This document shows positions 38,897 to 49,112 of a stretch of DNA of 64,000 bases, one piece after another (the stretch's first letter is position 1; each line of letters opens with the position of its first letter). This DNA comes from Rhodococcus sp. ARC_M5 (GTDB lineage Bacteria; Actinomycetota; Actinomycetes; Mycobacteriales; Mycobacteriaceae): positions 62,001 to 126,000 of the forward strand of contig NZ_JALGQE010000001.1 in the NCBI RefSeq assembly GCF_022810405.1. The letters are read 5' to 3'. The notes below the pieces were generated by a model that did not search any database, was not told the DNA's origin, and saw only the letters and a list, made by a program, of their open reading frames with translations. Both the position numbers and the translations under genes were made by a program.

Positions 38897-40000
38897 TCAG
38901 TCACCCACGCGACGGATGTACAGCAGACGATCTGATGCCTCGACCGCATCGACTTCCGGAGTGCCGACCCGGAACAGTTTTCCGCCTCGCACCACTCCGA
39001 GGACGATGTCGGTGAGGTGCCGTGGCGATCCGCCCACCTCGTCGCGCTCGACTTCGCGCTCGGCAATGGCGAAGCCCGCCTCCGGGGTCAACAGATCCTC
39101 GATCATCTCCACCACGGACGGAGTCGACGTGGCGATCCCGAGCAGACGTCCCGCGGTCTCGGAGGAGACGACGACCGAATCGGCACCGGACTGACGCAGC
39201 AGGTGCGTGTTCTCCGCTTCCCTGATGGCCGCGACGATCTTCGCTTTCGGAGCGATCTCACGGGCGGTCAAGGTCACCAGCACGGCGGTGTCGTCTCGGT
39301 TGGTCGCCACGATGATGGCCGACGCGTGCTGAGCACCGGTGAGTCTGAGCACATCCGACTTGGTCGCCGAACCGTGGACGGTGACCAGGCCCATGGCGGA
39401 GGCAGTATCGAGCACCATCTGGTCGGTGTCGACCACCACGATGTCGGACGCCGACACGCCGTCTCCGAGCATCGCGTCCACTGCGGTACGGCCTTTGGTG
39501 CCGAAACCGATGACCACGGTGTGATTGCGCACGCTGCGTCTCCATCGCTGAATTTTGAATGCTTGCCGGGACCGCTCGGTGAGAACCGACAGCGTCGTAC
39601 CGACCAGCAGGATGAGGAAAAGAACCCGAAGGGGTGTGATGACCAGAATGTTCACCAGTCGCGCCGACGCACTCACCGGTGCGATGTCACCGTATCCCGT
39701 CGTCGAGAGCGACACCGTCGCGTAGTAGAACGAGTCGAGGAAAGACAGTTCGCCGTCCTGAGTGTCGCTGTATCCATCGCGATCGAGGTACACCACGAAT
39801 GACGCGAGCAGCAGGATCCCCAGCGCCATCAGCACCCGCTTGTAGATGGCGCGCCAGGGACTCGATTCCAGTTCCGGTACCCGGAGCACTCCGACGAGGG
39901 CGAAGTCGGGCTTGTCGGTCAGCGCGCCACTGTCACCGAGGCTCGCACGCAACCTACCGGCCACGTCGCCCGCCGAGGTACTCACCGATGTCGAGATCAT
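38897..40000 (-). CDS. Potassium channel protein with RCK domain
   Basis: 367 residues (Rv3200c-like). Two membrane segments flank a pore helix and the selectivity filter LSTTGYGDIAP near residue 100. A cytosolic TrkA-N/RCK domain follows with HTVVIGFGTKGRTAV (GxGxxG) at about 160, then a TrkA-C-like region. It should form a ligand-gated K+ channel. It is 18 bases upstream of the nudC start on the same strand and divergent from the DoxX gene. Confidence 0.92.
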   Translation of the reverse strand: MISTSVSTSAGDVAGRLRASLGDSGALTDKPDFALVGVLRVPELESSPWRAIYKRVLMALGILLLASFVVYLDRDGYSDTQDGELSFLDSFYYATVSLSTTGYGDIAPVSASARLVNILVITPLRVLFLILLVGTTLSVLTERSRQAFKIQRWRRSVRNHTVVIGFGTKGRTAVDAMLGDGVSASDIVVVDTDQMVLDTASAMGLVTVHGSATKSDVLRLTGAQHASAIIVATNRDDTAVLVTLTAREIAPKAKIVAAIREAENTHLLRQSGADSVVVSSETAGRLLGIATSTPSVVEMIEDLLTPEAGFAIAEREVERDEVGGSPRHLTDIVLGVVRGGKLFRVGTPEVDAVEASDRLLYIRRVGD

Positions 40001-40069
40001 TCACGGCACGCAGCGTAACCCCATGCCAGGTTTCTGTGCCGACGACACAGGGTGTGGCACGGTATGGGC

Positions 40070-40456
40070 ATGACACAGAGATCGAGTCAGGCAGCCGCAT
40101 TGCGCCTCGCGGGACTTCTCGCCGGAGCCGGAATTCTCCACTTCGTCACTCCGAAGTTCTTCGATGCCCAGGTACCGACGGCGTTGCCAGGCTCGGCGCG
40201 GACCTATACGCAGGTTTCGGGTGTCGCCGAACTTGCCGTGGCTGCGACGCTGGCCGCACCGCGGACCCGTCGACTCGGCGGTGCACTCGCGGCCGCCCTG
40301 TTCGTGGTGGTGTTCCCCGCCAATATCAACCTGGCGTGGAAGTACGTACAGAGCCCGAAGACCTCACCGGCTCTCAAAGCAGCGATGATCGCCCGTCTGC
40401 CGCTGCAGATTCCACTGGTCACCGAGGCTCTGAAGGCTCGTCGGAACGCACCGTAG
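40070..40456 (+). CDS. DoxX-like membrane protein
   Basis: 128 residues with four hydrophobic segments: LRLAGLLAGAGILHFVTP, VAELAVAATLAAP, LGGALAAALFVVVFPANI and a C-terminal one. It resembles DoxX-family proteins linked to quinone or redox functions. ATG 40070 was chosen; an ATG two codons earlier is possible. Its last 38 bases overlap the end of adnB on the other strand. The function is open. Confidence 0.72.
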   Translation: MTQRSSQAAALRLAGLLAGAGILHFVTPKFFDAQVPTALPGSARTYTQVSGVAELAVAATLAAPRTRRLGGALAAALFVVVFPANINLAWKYVQSPKTSPALKAAMIARLPLQIPLVTEALKARRNAP

Positions 40457-43400
40457 CCCCCGGCTGCTCGGGCCCGGCCGGCCCTTCCAGCAGCTGGGCC
40501 AATTCTGTTGCGTCCGGCAGGTTCTCGGGCGAAATGGTGTGACCGCTGCGCACGTAGTGGAACGCTGCGCGCACGCGGTCGAGCGGCACCGGTTCCGCGC
40601 GCCCGATCGACATCAGCTCGGCCCACGCCAGCCGGTAGGCCGCGAGTTGCATCGCTACCGCCCGCTGTTCCGACGCCGTCGGCTCTGCGCCCGTCTTCCA
40701 GTCGACGACGGTCCAGCCGCCGTCCGGGTCCGCGAACACTGCGTCGATGCGTCCTCGCAGTACCGTTCCCGCCACGGAGGTCTCGAACGGCACCTCCACT
40801 TCGACGGGGCTGCGGAGCGACCACTCCGAATCGAGAAACGCCTGCTGGAGGGTTTCGAGGTCCACATCGGCCGAGGCCCCGGTGTCGGCAGAGCCCGGCA
40901 GTTCGTCGAGGTCGAGCAGTCGGGTCGCGCCGAACCTGCGTTCGATCCAGGCGTGAAACGCGGTTCCTCTGCGTGCCAACGGATTCGGCGGAAACGGAAG
41001 TGGTCTGCGCAGGCGCGAGGCCAATGCATCGGGGTCGGCCGCGAGATCCACCAGCTGCGTCACCGACAGGTTGCCGGGCAGTGCCACGTCGACTCCTGCG
41101 ACCGATCTCGCGGCCCGCTCCGCCAGCAGAGTATCGACGTCCGCGGCCCAATTCTCGGGGTCCTCCAGCGTCTGATCCTCAACGGTGACAACGCCTTCGG
41201 TCGGTGCGTGAGTGATCTCGGCGAGCGCGCGCAGCACCTCCTGTGCCCCGCCCTCGATCGCCCCCCGCCGTTGGCCGAGCGGATCGCGTGGCCAGGACGC
41301 CGTGTGCGGCACGGCTCCCAGTGGGTTCGACGCCCCGTCCTCCGGGGCAGGTGCCCACTGTTCGATTGCCGCGACGTCGGCGAATTCCAGTACGTGTCGG
41401 TGCAATTCGTCGAGAAAATCCGAGGGCCCGCGCGGCTTCGTTGCGGTCTCGTCCCAGTGGTGCGCGGAGACCAGCAGTACCCGTTCGGTTCGGGTGAGCG
41501 CTACGTAGAACAGTCGGCGATCCTCGGCGAGTCGACGCCTCGCCAACGCATCCTTGTGACTCTTGACGGCGTCTTCCAGATCCTTGCGGTTGTGGAGTTG
41601 TTCCAGTTCGAGAACCGGAACCCCCTCCGAGCCTTCGCCGTCGAGCGCACGGTCACCGCGCAACGACGGCGGTAGCTCGGCCATCGCCCCGAGCCAGGTG
41701 GAGGACGCGTTCGAGGACGGGAACACGCCCTTCGCCACGTGCGGCACTGCCACCACCTCCCATTCGAGGCCTTTTGCGGAATGGACGGTGAGCACCTGCA
41801 CACGATGGGGCGCGACGTCGACCTCACCGGGAGCGAGGCCGTCCTCGACCGTCTCGGCCGCTGCGAGAAACGACAGGAATCCGGTGACCGTGGCGGTCGG
41901 GTTGTCGGCGTAATCGGCCACCACGTGGGCGAACTCGTCGAGATGTTCCCGACCGACCGCGCCGTGGGTGCTGATCGGTGTGCGTGCCTGAGCTTCGACG
42001 CCGATGCCCATGAGCCGTTCGATGTCGCCGACCAATTCCGTGAGCGGTTGACCGATTCGGTCGCGCAGCAGGTGAAGTTCGCCGGCCAGGGCGACGATTC
42101 GTCGATGACCGACCTCCGAGTATCGCTCGGCCGGACCGGGATCGGCTATCGCGTCGGCCAGACCGGCTTGCTCCGACTGTTCGCCGGGTAGCGCGCTGCC
42201 GAGCGCGGCATCGAGTGCCTCCGGGTCGTCGACGCGACCCGCGGTGCCGTACCCGCCGCGGATCTCGAGTTCTCGGGCGCGCTGGGAGAGCGCCCGCAGA
42301 TCCGTCGGGCCGATCTGCCACCGAGAGCCGGTGAGGATACGCATCGCCGAGCTACCGGCCGTGGGGTCCGCTACCAGCCGTAGCATCGCGATGATGTCGG
42401 CCACCTCGGGAACATGCAGCAGCCCACCGAGCCCGACGACCTCCACCGGCAGCCCGCGGCTGCGCAACACCTCCGCGATCGGCTCGGCATCCGCGTTGCG
42501 GCGCACCAGAACCGCGGCGGTGGGCGGGGTGCGATCCTGCTCGAGGGCTGTGCGGTACTCCCCCGCGATCCGGTCGGCGATCCACTCTCGTTCGCCCACA
42601 ACGGTGTCGGTGACGGCCAGTCGAACATCGCCGGGGACCGCACCCGGACGGGCCCGCAGAGTCGGCACCGGCACACCGACGCGGCGCAGTGGGTCGGTGA
42701 TCAGGTTGGCCAGGGTCAATGCCTCGGGCGGATTTCGCCAGCTGGTGAGCAGCTCGAGCCGAGGTGCGGGGCTACCGTCGGCTTGCGGAAAGTCGGTGGC
42801 GAACCGAGGCAGATTTGCTGCCGATGCGCCGCGCCACCCGTAGATGGACTGCATCGGATCGCCGACGGCGGTCAACGCCAACTGTGGATCGCTCCCGGAG
42901 CCGAACAGAGACGACAGCAGGACGCGCTGGGCATGGCCGGTGTCCTGGTACTCGTCGAGCAACACGAGCCGGAAGCGTTGCCGTTCGGCTATTCCCACCT
43001 CGGCGTGCTCGGCAGCGACCCGAGCCGCCATCGACATCTGCGAACCGAAATCCAGCGCACCCTCGCGTCGCAGAGTCTGCGCCAGCTGTTCCACCAACGG
43101 CAGCAATCCGAGTCGTTGATGCTGCGCGCTCAGGATGTTCAACAGCTCTTTGGTGGGTCCGCCGCGCTGCCGGGGCCCCGGCCCGAGCGTGTACACCAGC
43201 TTCTCCAGCTCCACGTGCGCGTGGCGCAGGTCCTCGGGATCGACCAGGTGCTCGGCCAACTGGCCGGAGAGTGCGAGCACCGCCTCGGTCACCGACGTGG
43301 GGTTGCGATCGGTCTCCAGGTCGCCGTCCCAGGTACTGACGACACGGTGCGCGAGCTGCCACAGTTCGGTTTCCGAGAGCAGTGTCGCGGACGGTTCGAT

Positions 43401-43835
43401 GGGCAACAGCAAGCCGTGCTCGGTGAGCAATCGACCCGCGTAGGAGTGATAGGTGCTCACTTCCGGCTCGGCACCGAGGATCCGCTCGCGCAGTGCCAGA
43501 CTGGGATCGAGAGCCCGCACCAGATCGGATCCGGCCAGCCGAGCCAGCCGCGCTCTGATCCGAGAGGTCAACTGCTGTGCGGCTTTTCGAGTGAACGTCA
43601 GCCCCAGCACCTGGTCCGGATCGACGAAGCCATTGGCCACCATCCACACCACGCGGGCAGCCATGGTTTCGGTCTTGCCTGCACCTGCCCCCGCCACGAC
43701 GAGCGTCGGGCCGGGTGGAGCTGCGATCACTGCGGCTTGTTCGTCGGTCGGTGGATGCTTCTGCCCGAGCGCCCGGGCGAGTTCGACCGGCGACACCCGC
43801 ACCGAACCGGTCCGAATCTTCGTCGATGCCGTCAC
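40419..43835 (-). CDS. adnB: Helicase-nuclease AdnB
   Basis: 1138 residues, the lead motor subunit of AdnAB, the actinobacterial DNA end-resection machine for double-strand break repair. Walker A is VVAGAGAGKTETMAARVVW near residue 50; motif II is LLDEYQDTGHAQRVLL, with GDPMQSIYGWRGA, LTSWRNPPEAL and a late motif VALTRTERVLLVSAH. The C-terminal RecB-type nuclease has GTAFHAWIERRF, the acidic-Lys pair in WTVVDWKTGAE and QLAAYRLAW. GTG overlaps adnA by four bases, ensuring equal synthesis. Corresponds to Rv3201c. Confidence 0.94.
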   Translation of the reverse strand: MTASTKIRTGSVRVSPVELARALGQKHPPTDEQAAVIAAPPGPTLVVAGAGAGKTETMAARVVWMVANGFVDPDQVLGLTFTRKAAQQLTSRIRARLARLAGSDLVRALDPSLALRERILGAEPEVSTYHSYAGRLLTEHGLLLPIEPSATLLSETELWQLAHRVVSTWDGDLETDRNPTSVTEAVLALSGQLAEHLVDPEDLRHAHVELEKLVYTLGPGPRQRGGPTKELLNILSAQHQRLGLLPLVEQLAQTLRREGALDFGSQMSMAARVAAEHAEVGIAERQRFRLVLLDEYQDTGHAQRVLLSSLFGSGSDPQLALTAVGDPMQSIYGWRGASAANLPRFATDFPQADGSPAPRLELLTSWRNPPEALTLANLITDPLRRVGVPVPTLRARPGAVPGDVRLAVTDTVVGEREWIADRIAGEYRTALEQDRTPPTAAVLVRRNADAEPIAEVLRSRGLPVEVVGLGGLLHVPEVADIIAMLRLVADPTAGSSAMRILTGSRWQIGPTDLRALSQRARELEIRGGYGTAGRVDDPEALDAALGSALPGEQSEQAGLADAIADPGPAERYSEVGHRRIVALAGELHLLRDRIGQPLTELVGDIERLMGIGVEAQARTPISTHGAVGREHLDEFAHVVADYADNPTATVTGFLSFLAAAETVEDGLAPGEVDVAPHRVQVLTVHSAKGLEWEVVAVPHVAKGVFPSSNASSTWLGAMAELPPSLRGDRALDGEGSEGVPVLELEQLHNRKDLEDAVKSHKDALARRRLAEDRRLFYVALTRTERVLLVSAHHWDETATKPRGPSDFLDELHRHVLEFADVAAIEQWAPAPEDGASNPLGAVPHTASWPRDPLGQRRGAIEGGAQEVLRALAEITHAPTEGVVTVEDQTLEDPENWAADVDTLLAERAARSVAGVDVALPGNLSVTQLVDLAADPDALASRLRRPLPFPPNPLARRGTAFHAWIERRFGATRLLDLDELPGSADTGASADVDLETLQQAFLDSEWSLRSPVEVEVPFETSVAGTVLRGRIDAVFADPDGGWTVVDWKTGAEPTASEQRAVAMQLAAYRLAWAELMSIGRAEPVPLDRVRAAFHYVRSGHTISPENLPDATELAQLLEGPAGPEQPGATVRSDEPSEPR

Positions 43836-46800
43836 TGCTCGGTCACCTGCCTACCCGTCTCGTGTGCCGGACAACTGGACTTGACCGGGCAGTGCCTGCA
43901 GCCGTCGTTGATCCGCGCCTCGAATGTAGGCCCCTGCGTTGCCGATGCGGCCTGGTGGACGGTGTCTCGCCACTCCTCGAGTTTCTCCGGAGTCGGCACT
44001 TGTTGGACGCGCTGTGTCGCCCCGTCCTTGTTGTGGGGCTTGGCGACGAACACCAAGCGCGCACCGCCGGGCTCGCCCGCAGGCTCACCCTCTATGGCAC
44101 CGGCTGCCGCGGCGACCTGATAGGTGGCCAGCTGATGATGGCCCTGGGCATCCTCCTTGGACATGACGGTCTTGGCCGTCTTGACGTCGATGATCACCGG
44201 CCGTCCGTCCGGATCGTGTTCGAGTCGGTCGATGCGGCCACGCAACGCCACCGCAGGCTCGTCCGCGGACCGAGCGTCGAGTATGCCGTCGACGCGCACT
44301 TCGACTCCGACCTCGGTGAGCTCGCCGCGACTGCCCTGCAGCCAGGTCTCGAAGGTCTCGAGCATCCCTCCGGTTCGGTCGAGCTCGTGCCGTGAATACC
44401 ATTGCGATCCGAGATCGACTGCATCCCAGGCTGTTTCCAGGGCCCGGCGAAGTCGATCCGGTGGTATCCGACCGGCCACGGCCTGAACGAGAGTGTGCAC
44501 GAGCGTGCCGGTGACCGCATGGGTGTTGGTGCCGTCGTTACCGCCATGACGTTCGAGCATCCACCGCAGCGGGCAAGTGGTGAGTTGTTCCACCGTGGAC
44601 GGCGAGAGCGGAACCGGACCGTCACCGAGTTGCCACAGCGGCGCGTCGGTGCTGGGCCCTGCCACCCCGAACCACTCGTCGGGATGCGCGCCGCGCACGC
44701 CGGCATCGGCGAGCGTGGCCAGATGCCGGGCCGCACGGGCACGCTTGTCCGGATCCTGCTCGGCGACAACCGGATCGCACACCACACTCCGGAGTTCGGC
44801 CACCAGCATGGGCAGCGCCAACACTCGGTGTGCGGTCTCCGGCCCGGGGAGCTCGGCTGCGAGCTCCGGCTCTCCTCCGTCGTCGAGGCCACGTAGTTCG
44901 TCCACGAATCGCGATCGGACGAGATCGGCATCTCCGGTGCTGGAATCGACGGCGGTGACGAGCAAGGTCGACCGAGCGCGACTGCACGCCACCAGAAACA
45001 GCGTCCGCTCCTCGGCCAGCAACGGTGCCGACTTCGACAGTCGCCCGTCGAGCGCCGCAGCTGCATCGACCTTGCCGGACGCAAGGTCGATCAAGGTGTC
45101 GGTACCCAGAAGGCTGCCGCGTGACCGCAGACCCGGCCACAGCCCTTCCTGCACCCCGGCAACCGCGACGAGCTCCCATTCCCGACCCGCGGCCGAATGC
45201 GCGCTGAGTAGCGTCACCGCGTCGGCCCGAACCGTGGGGCGCTGGGAGTTCAGAGTGGGAATCTCCTGCTGCGCAATGTAATCGAGGAATCCGCCGATCT
45301 GAGCCCGGGGCAACCTGTCGACGTATGCTGCCGCCGCGTCGAACAGTGCCACCACCGCATCCAGGTCGCGGTCGGCCTGGGCACCCGCCGAGCCACCCCA
45401 GGCGGACGCGGCGGACCAACGCCGCTCGAGTCCCGACGCCTGCCACGCCGCCCACAACACGTCCTCGACACCGCGGCCCGTGCGGGCGAGGGCCCGCGCC
45501 TTCCGGATGACACCCAGGGCTCTGCGCAACGGGGCGGACTCCACGTCCGAGAGTCCGTTCGTCCACCCGGCACTCCCCCGGGCGTCGTCGGTGAGTACGA
45601 CTCTGAGCAACTCGGCCGAGTCGCGCTCACCGCCCGATGCGAGCTCGAGCCTGCGCACGCCCCGGCGCAGTCGCCGCAGACCCACCGGGTCGGCTCCGCC
45701 GATCGGCCCGGAGAGCAACGCGAGTGCGTCTTCACCGTCGAAGCTCGGGTCGGAGATAGCCCGCAGTACCAGCAGAAGCCCGACGGCCCCGTGCTGGCGG
45801 TGCAGCGGCAGCTCCGAGGTCGGGGTGATCATCGGAACCCCTGCGCCGTGCAGAGCCCGGCGCAAGGGTGCGAGGGTGCGCGGCACGGACCGCACCACGA
45901 TCGCCATCTCGGACCACGGCATGCCGTCGATCAGATGGGCACGACGCATGGCGTCGGCGATGATCGCCGCTTCCTTGGCGGGCGAGGACACCACGTGCAC
46001 TCGCGCAGCCGGTGCACCGAATCGAGGTGTGCCCACCGGCTCGGGACAGCGGTGCCGACCGAGCCCGGGCAATCTTCTCGCCACGATGTCGGTCAGCTCG
46101 GCGACCTCGGGCACGGAGCGGTAGTTGCGTGTGAGCACCACCCGGCGCGGCGAGTCCACCTCGACCACGTCCGCCACGAACGTGGGGTCGGCACCGCGGA
46201 AGGTGAACACGGATTGATCGGGATCCCCGGCGACGACGGTCGATTCGGTATCGGTGCCGATCAATCGAACCAGCTGCGCTGCTTGCGGATCGAGGTGCTG
46301 CGCATCGTCGACGACGAGGTGACGAATGCGCGCGCGTTCGCTGCGCAGCAGTTCGGGATCGGTGGCGAACGCCAGGAGCGCGGCACCGATCAGCTCGGCG
46401 GCGTCCAGACCCGGTGCCGTGGCTCCAGCTGCCTCCACTCCGACGGCACCGCGCAGCAACATGGCCTGCTCGTATCCGGCCGCGAATTTTCCGACGGCGA
46501 CCCACTCGGGCTTGCCGTGCCTGCGGCCGAGTTTGATCAGGTCTTCCGGACCGATTCCCCGTTCGGCGGCCCTGAGCATCATGTCTCGCACCGCAGTGAC
46601 GAATCCCGCGGTGCCCAGTGCCGGACGCAGCCGCGCCGGCCAGTCACCTGCCCCGTCCTCCAGATCGCCGCGCAGCATCTCGCGCACCACCGCGTCCTGC
46701 TCGGCTCCGGTCAGCAATCGTGGTGGCGGATTGCCGTACAGCGAGGCCTGTAGCCGCAGCACCGCGAAGGCATAGGAGTGGACCGTGCGTACCAACGGTT

Positions 46801-47149
46801 CACGAGTCGCCCGCAGTGCGTGATCGCCGCTGAAGAGGCCGGCGGTGATGACCTCACGCACCGCGGTTGCCGCCCGTTTGGACTGCGTGAGCACCAGAAC
46901 CGACTCCGGATCACCGGTGACGATGCGCGAGACCGCGTAATCGGCGACGAGCGAGGACTTGCCCGTGCCGGGACCACCGAGTATCTGCCACGGATTCCAT
47001 CGTGGAGCGCCCTTCGCAGCCTCGGCTGCCGAGTCGGGTGTCGACGACAACAGCCGAGCTGCCGGGCCGGTCCACTCACGTGCCGGGCGAGCCACCTTGG
47101 GTGCACGGACGAGAGTGACCGTCGCGCCGTGTCTGCCGTCCGAGCTCAT
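43832..47149 (-). CDS. adnA: Helicase-nuclease AdnA
   Basis: About 1105 residues, partner of AdnB. Walker A is ILGGPGTGKSSLVADYAV; the Walker B region is HLVVDDAQHLDPQA, with GDPDQSVFTFRGADP and TRNYRSVPEV. The C-terminal nuclease shows GTLVHTLVQAV, PVIIDVKTAKT and HQLATYQVAAA. Four cysteines flank it (TTCPLRWML, then CRHCPVKSSCPAH), as expected for the AdnA 4Fe-4S cluster. The ATG at 47149 begins MSSDGRHGATVTLVRAPK; upstream sequence is not protein-like. Corresponds to Rv3202c. Confidence 0.94.
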   Translation of the reverse strand: MSSDGRHGATVTLVRAPKVARPAREWTGPAARLLSSTPDSAAEAAKGAPRWNPWQILGGPGTGKSSLVADYAVSRIVTGDPESVLVLTQSKRAATAVREVITAGLFSGDHALRATREPLVRTVHSYAFAVLRLQASLYGNPPPRLLTGAEQDAVVREMLRGDLEDGAGDWPARLRPALGTAGFVTAVRDMMLRAAERGIGPEDLIKLGRRHGKPEWVAVGKFAAGYEQAMLLRGAVGVEAAGATAPGLDAAELIGAALLAFATDPELLRSERARIRHLVVDDAQHLDPQAAQLVRLIGTDTESTVVAGDPDQSVFTFRGADPTFVADVVEVDSPRRVVLTRNYRSVPEVAELTDIVARRLPGLGRHRCPEPVGTPRFGAPAARVHVVSSPAKEAAIIADAMRRAHLIDGMPWSEMAIVVRSVPRTLAPLRRALHGAGVPMITPTSELPLHRQHGAVGLLLVLRAISDPSFDGEDALALLSGPIGGADPVGLRRLRRGVRRLELASGGERDSAELLRVVLTDDARGSAGWTNGLSDVESAPLRRALGVIRKARALARTGRGVEDVLWAAWQASGLERRWSAASAWGGSAGAQADRDLDAVVALFDAAAAYVDRLPRAQIGGFLDYIAQQEIPTLNSQRPTVRADAVTLLSAHSAAGREWELVAVAGVQEGLWPGLRSRGSLLGTDTLIDLASGKVDAAAALDGRLSKSAPLLAEERTLFLVACSRARSTLLVTAVDSSTGDADLVRSRFVDELRGLDDGGEPELAAELPGPETAHRVLALPMLVAELRSVVCDPVVAEQDPDKRARAARHLATLADAGVRGAHPDEWFGVAGPSTDAPLWQLGDGPVPLSPSTVEQLTTCPLRWMLERHGGNDGTNTHAVTGTLVHTLVQAVAGRIPPDRLRRALETAWDAVDLGSQWYSRHELDRTGGMLETFETWLQGSRGELTEVGVEVRVDGILDARSADEPAVALRGRIDRLEHDPDGRPVIIDVKTAKTVMSKEDAQGHHQLATYQVAAAAGAIEGEPAGEPGGARLVFVAKPHNKDGATQRVQQVPTPEKLEEWRDTVHQAASATQGPTFEARINDGCRHCPVKSSCPAHETGRQVTEQ

Positions 47150-47213
47150 GACACAGATGCAATCACGAGCCACCGACACACCGGCCGCCGCCCGGACGGA
47201 ACCCCGGAGGAGA

Positions 47214-47858
47214 TCAGTCGAGCAACCCGTCCCGCAATGCACGCAGAACGGCGCTGGTTCGGTCGTTGGCACCGAGTTTGAGAATGGCCGACGACACGTG
47301 GTTCTTGACGGTTCCTTCGGCCAGGTGCAGTGCGTCGGCTATCGATCTGTTGGTGTACCCGCTTGCGACGAGCCGTAGGACGTCGAGCTCACGCGCAGTG
47401 AGTGTCTCGGCGACTCCGACGTCGGTCGGGCCGTGCTTCCCGGTCCGAAAAGCGTCCAGCAGTCTCTCGGTGATGGCAGGTTGCGCCACGGTGCGCCCGG
47501 CTGCGAGTTCACGTACAGCACCGCCGAGCCGCTCGAAGGTCACGTCCTTGAGCAGGTAGCCCCTCGCGCCCGCATGCAGCGCCCCGAGCACCAACTCGTC
47601 GTCGTCGAACGTCGTCAGAACCAGGACCGGTAACCGAATTCCTTTGTCCTGCAATGCTCGGAGCGTCCACAGGCCGTCGAATCGCGGCATCCGCAGATCC
47701 AGCAACACCACGTCGGGTGGATCGAGTTCGATGGACGCGACCGCGGCGGCACCGTCGTCGGCCTCACCCGTCACCTCGATGTCGGGATCCAACTCGAGCA
47801 GGCTGCGGATACCCTGCCGAACCAGAGTGTGGTCGTCGACGATCAATACCGTGATCAC
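47214..47858 (-). CDS. NarL/LuxR-family response regulator
   Basis: 214 residues. The receiver domain has IVDDHTLVRQGIRSLLE, the phospho-acceptor Asp in VVLLDLRMPRFDG and the switch Lys in GYLLKD. The C-terminal LuxR helix-turn-helix is LTARELDVLRLVASGYTNRS and VKNHVSSAILKL. GTG 47858 overlaps the kinase stop (GTGA), so kinase and regulator are co-translated. It probably controls the divergent ABC exporter. Confidence 0.93.
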   Translation of the reverse strand: MITVLIVDDHTLVRQGIRSLLELDPDIEVTGEADDGAAAVASIELDPPDVVLLDLRMPRFDGLWTLRALQDKGIRLPVLVLTTFDDDELVLGALHAGARGYLLKDVTFERLGGAVRELAAGRTVAQPAITERLLDAFRTGKHGPTDVGVAETLTARELDVLRLVASGYTNRSIADALHLAEGTVKNHVSSAILKLGANDRTSAVLRALRDGLLD

Positions 47859-48976
47859 GGTGGAGGCACCGTCGCATGGACCGCGAACCCGCGATCGACC
47901 GAGAACGTCACCGTGCCGCCCAGTCCTTCGATGCGCTCTCGGATCCCTTGCAGCCCGTGCCCCGGCTCGAAGTCGGCCGACGCCCGGCCGTCGTCGCGCA
48001 CCGAGACCGACAGCGCACCGGTCGAATCCGTACGTACCTCGATCCACATCTCATCGGCATTCGCATGGCGAATGGTGTTGGTGATCATCTCCTGCACACA
48101 GCGGACCACCGCCACCGCGCGAGCTTCGTCGACCCTGATCTCGGGATCGACCGTCAGATGCACGACCGGTTCGGGCAACTGCGCAACCAGACGATCGAGC
48201 GACTCCCCCAGCACCGGAGTCCTGCTGCGCACCTCGCCGACGGTCGACCGGACGTCGCCGAGCAGGTCACGCGCGATGGATCGGGCCCGAACGACATGCT
48301 CGCGCGCAGGCTCGGAGACCTGATGGGACGCCACCTCGAGCTCGAGGCTGAGTGCGGTGAGCTGGTGACCGAGCACGTCGTGCAACTCTCGCGCGATGCG
48401 CAATCGCTCGTCGGCACGGGACGAATCGTCCAACAACGCACTGGCGGTACGAAGTTCGGCGTGAGCGACCGCAAGTTCCCGACGCAACCGAGCCTGTCGC
48501 AGCTGCGCGGTCACCGACAACGCGCTGGCCACCTGCAGCGCTGCATAGATCGACATGATCAGCGCGATCTCCGAGATCCGTCCACCCCGGATCGCGACCG
48601 ACACCCCCACGCAGCAGGTGTAGACCGCAACGATGACCGCCACCGACGACCCGGTCACTCGATACACGGCGAACGTCGAGGTGAAGACCAGAAGAATGGG
48701 CAGCCAACCCGCCGTCGGGGCGGTCAGCACCAGAACCGGTGCCAGCACCACCTGCGCGGCGAAGCACGCGCGCACGAGACGATCCGGCAGCCGATCTTCC
48801 CACCACATGCCCGCGGTCTGCGCCGGCAGAAAGGCCGCGAACAGCGCAGCCCAGATCCACAGCGGAACCTCGACCTCGTCGGCGATCGACCGATCGAAGA
48901 CGACGAGAGCGCCCATGACGACCGCGAGCGCGGACACGAACGCACCGGCCAGAACGTCGGGTCCGAGGCGTCTCAT
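47855..48976 (-). CDS. HPK7-type sensor histidine kinase
   Basis: 373 residues. About five membrane segments (residues 10-150) without a large extracellular domain precede a dimerisation helix with ARELHDVLGHQLTALSLELE (phospho-His in LHD) and a HATPase domain with VRCVQEMITNTIRHANA, DDGRASADF and GHGLQGIRERIEGLGG. Kinases of this short, membrane-embedded type often sense envelope stress or membrane-active compounds next to an ABC-2 exporter, which here lies divergently 136 bases away. The ATG at 48976 begins MRRLGPDVLAG. Confidence 0.92.
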   Translation of the reverse strand: MRRLGPDVLAGAFVSALAVVMGALVVFDRSIADEVEVPLWIWAALFAAFLPAQTAGMWWEDRLPDRLVRACFAAQVVLAPVLVLTAPTAGWLPILLVFTSTFAVYRVTGSSVAVIVAVYTCCVGVSVAIRGGRISEIALIMSIYAALQVASALSVTAQLRQARLRRELAVAHAELRTASALLDDSSRADERLRIARELHDVLGHQLTALSLELEVASHQVSEPAREHVVRARSIARDLLGDVRSTVGEVRSRTPVLGESLDRLVAQLPEPVVHLTVDPEIRVDEARAVAVVRCVQEMITNTIRHANADEMWIEVRTDSTGALSVSVRDDGRASADFEPGHGLQGIRERIEGLGGTVTFSVDRGFAVHATVPPP

Positions 48977-49112
48977 TCTGTCGACCCTATCGCCCGTTTC
49001 GTCCGCACACCCCTGCCGAAAGTCACGATCACGATCGGTGACGATCGGCACCTGTGCGCAGGCCACGGCAGATCTAGCGTCGAGATCGACACGATCGAGA
49101 AGGGAACATCGG

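Noticed and set aside
42414-44120. 568-codon open frame antisense to adnB and adnA
   Set aside because: Spans the adnB-adnA junction without regard to the helicase motifs and is compositionally a shadow.
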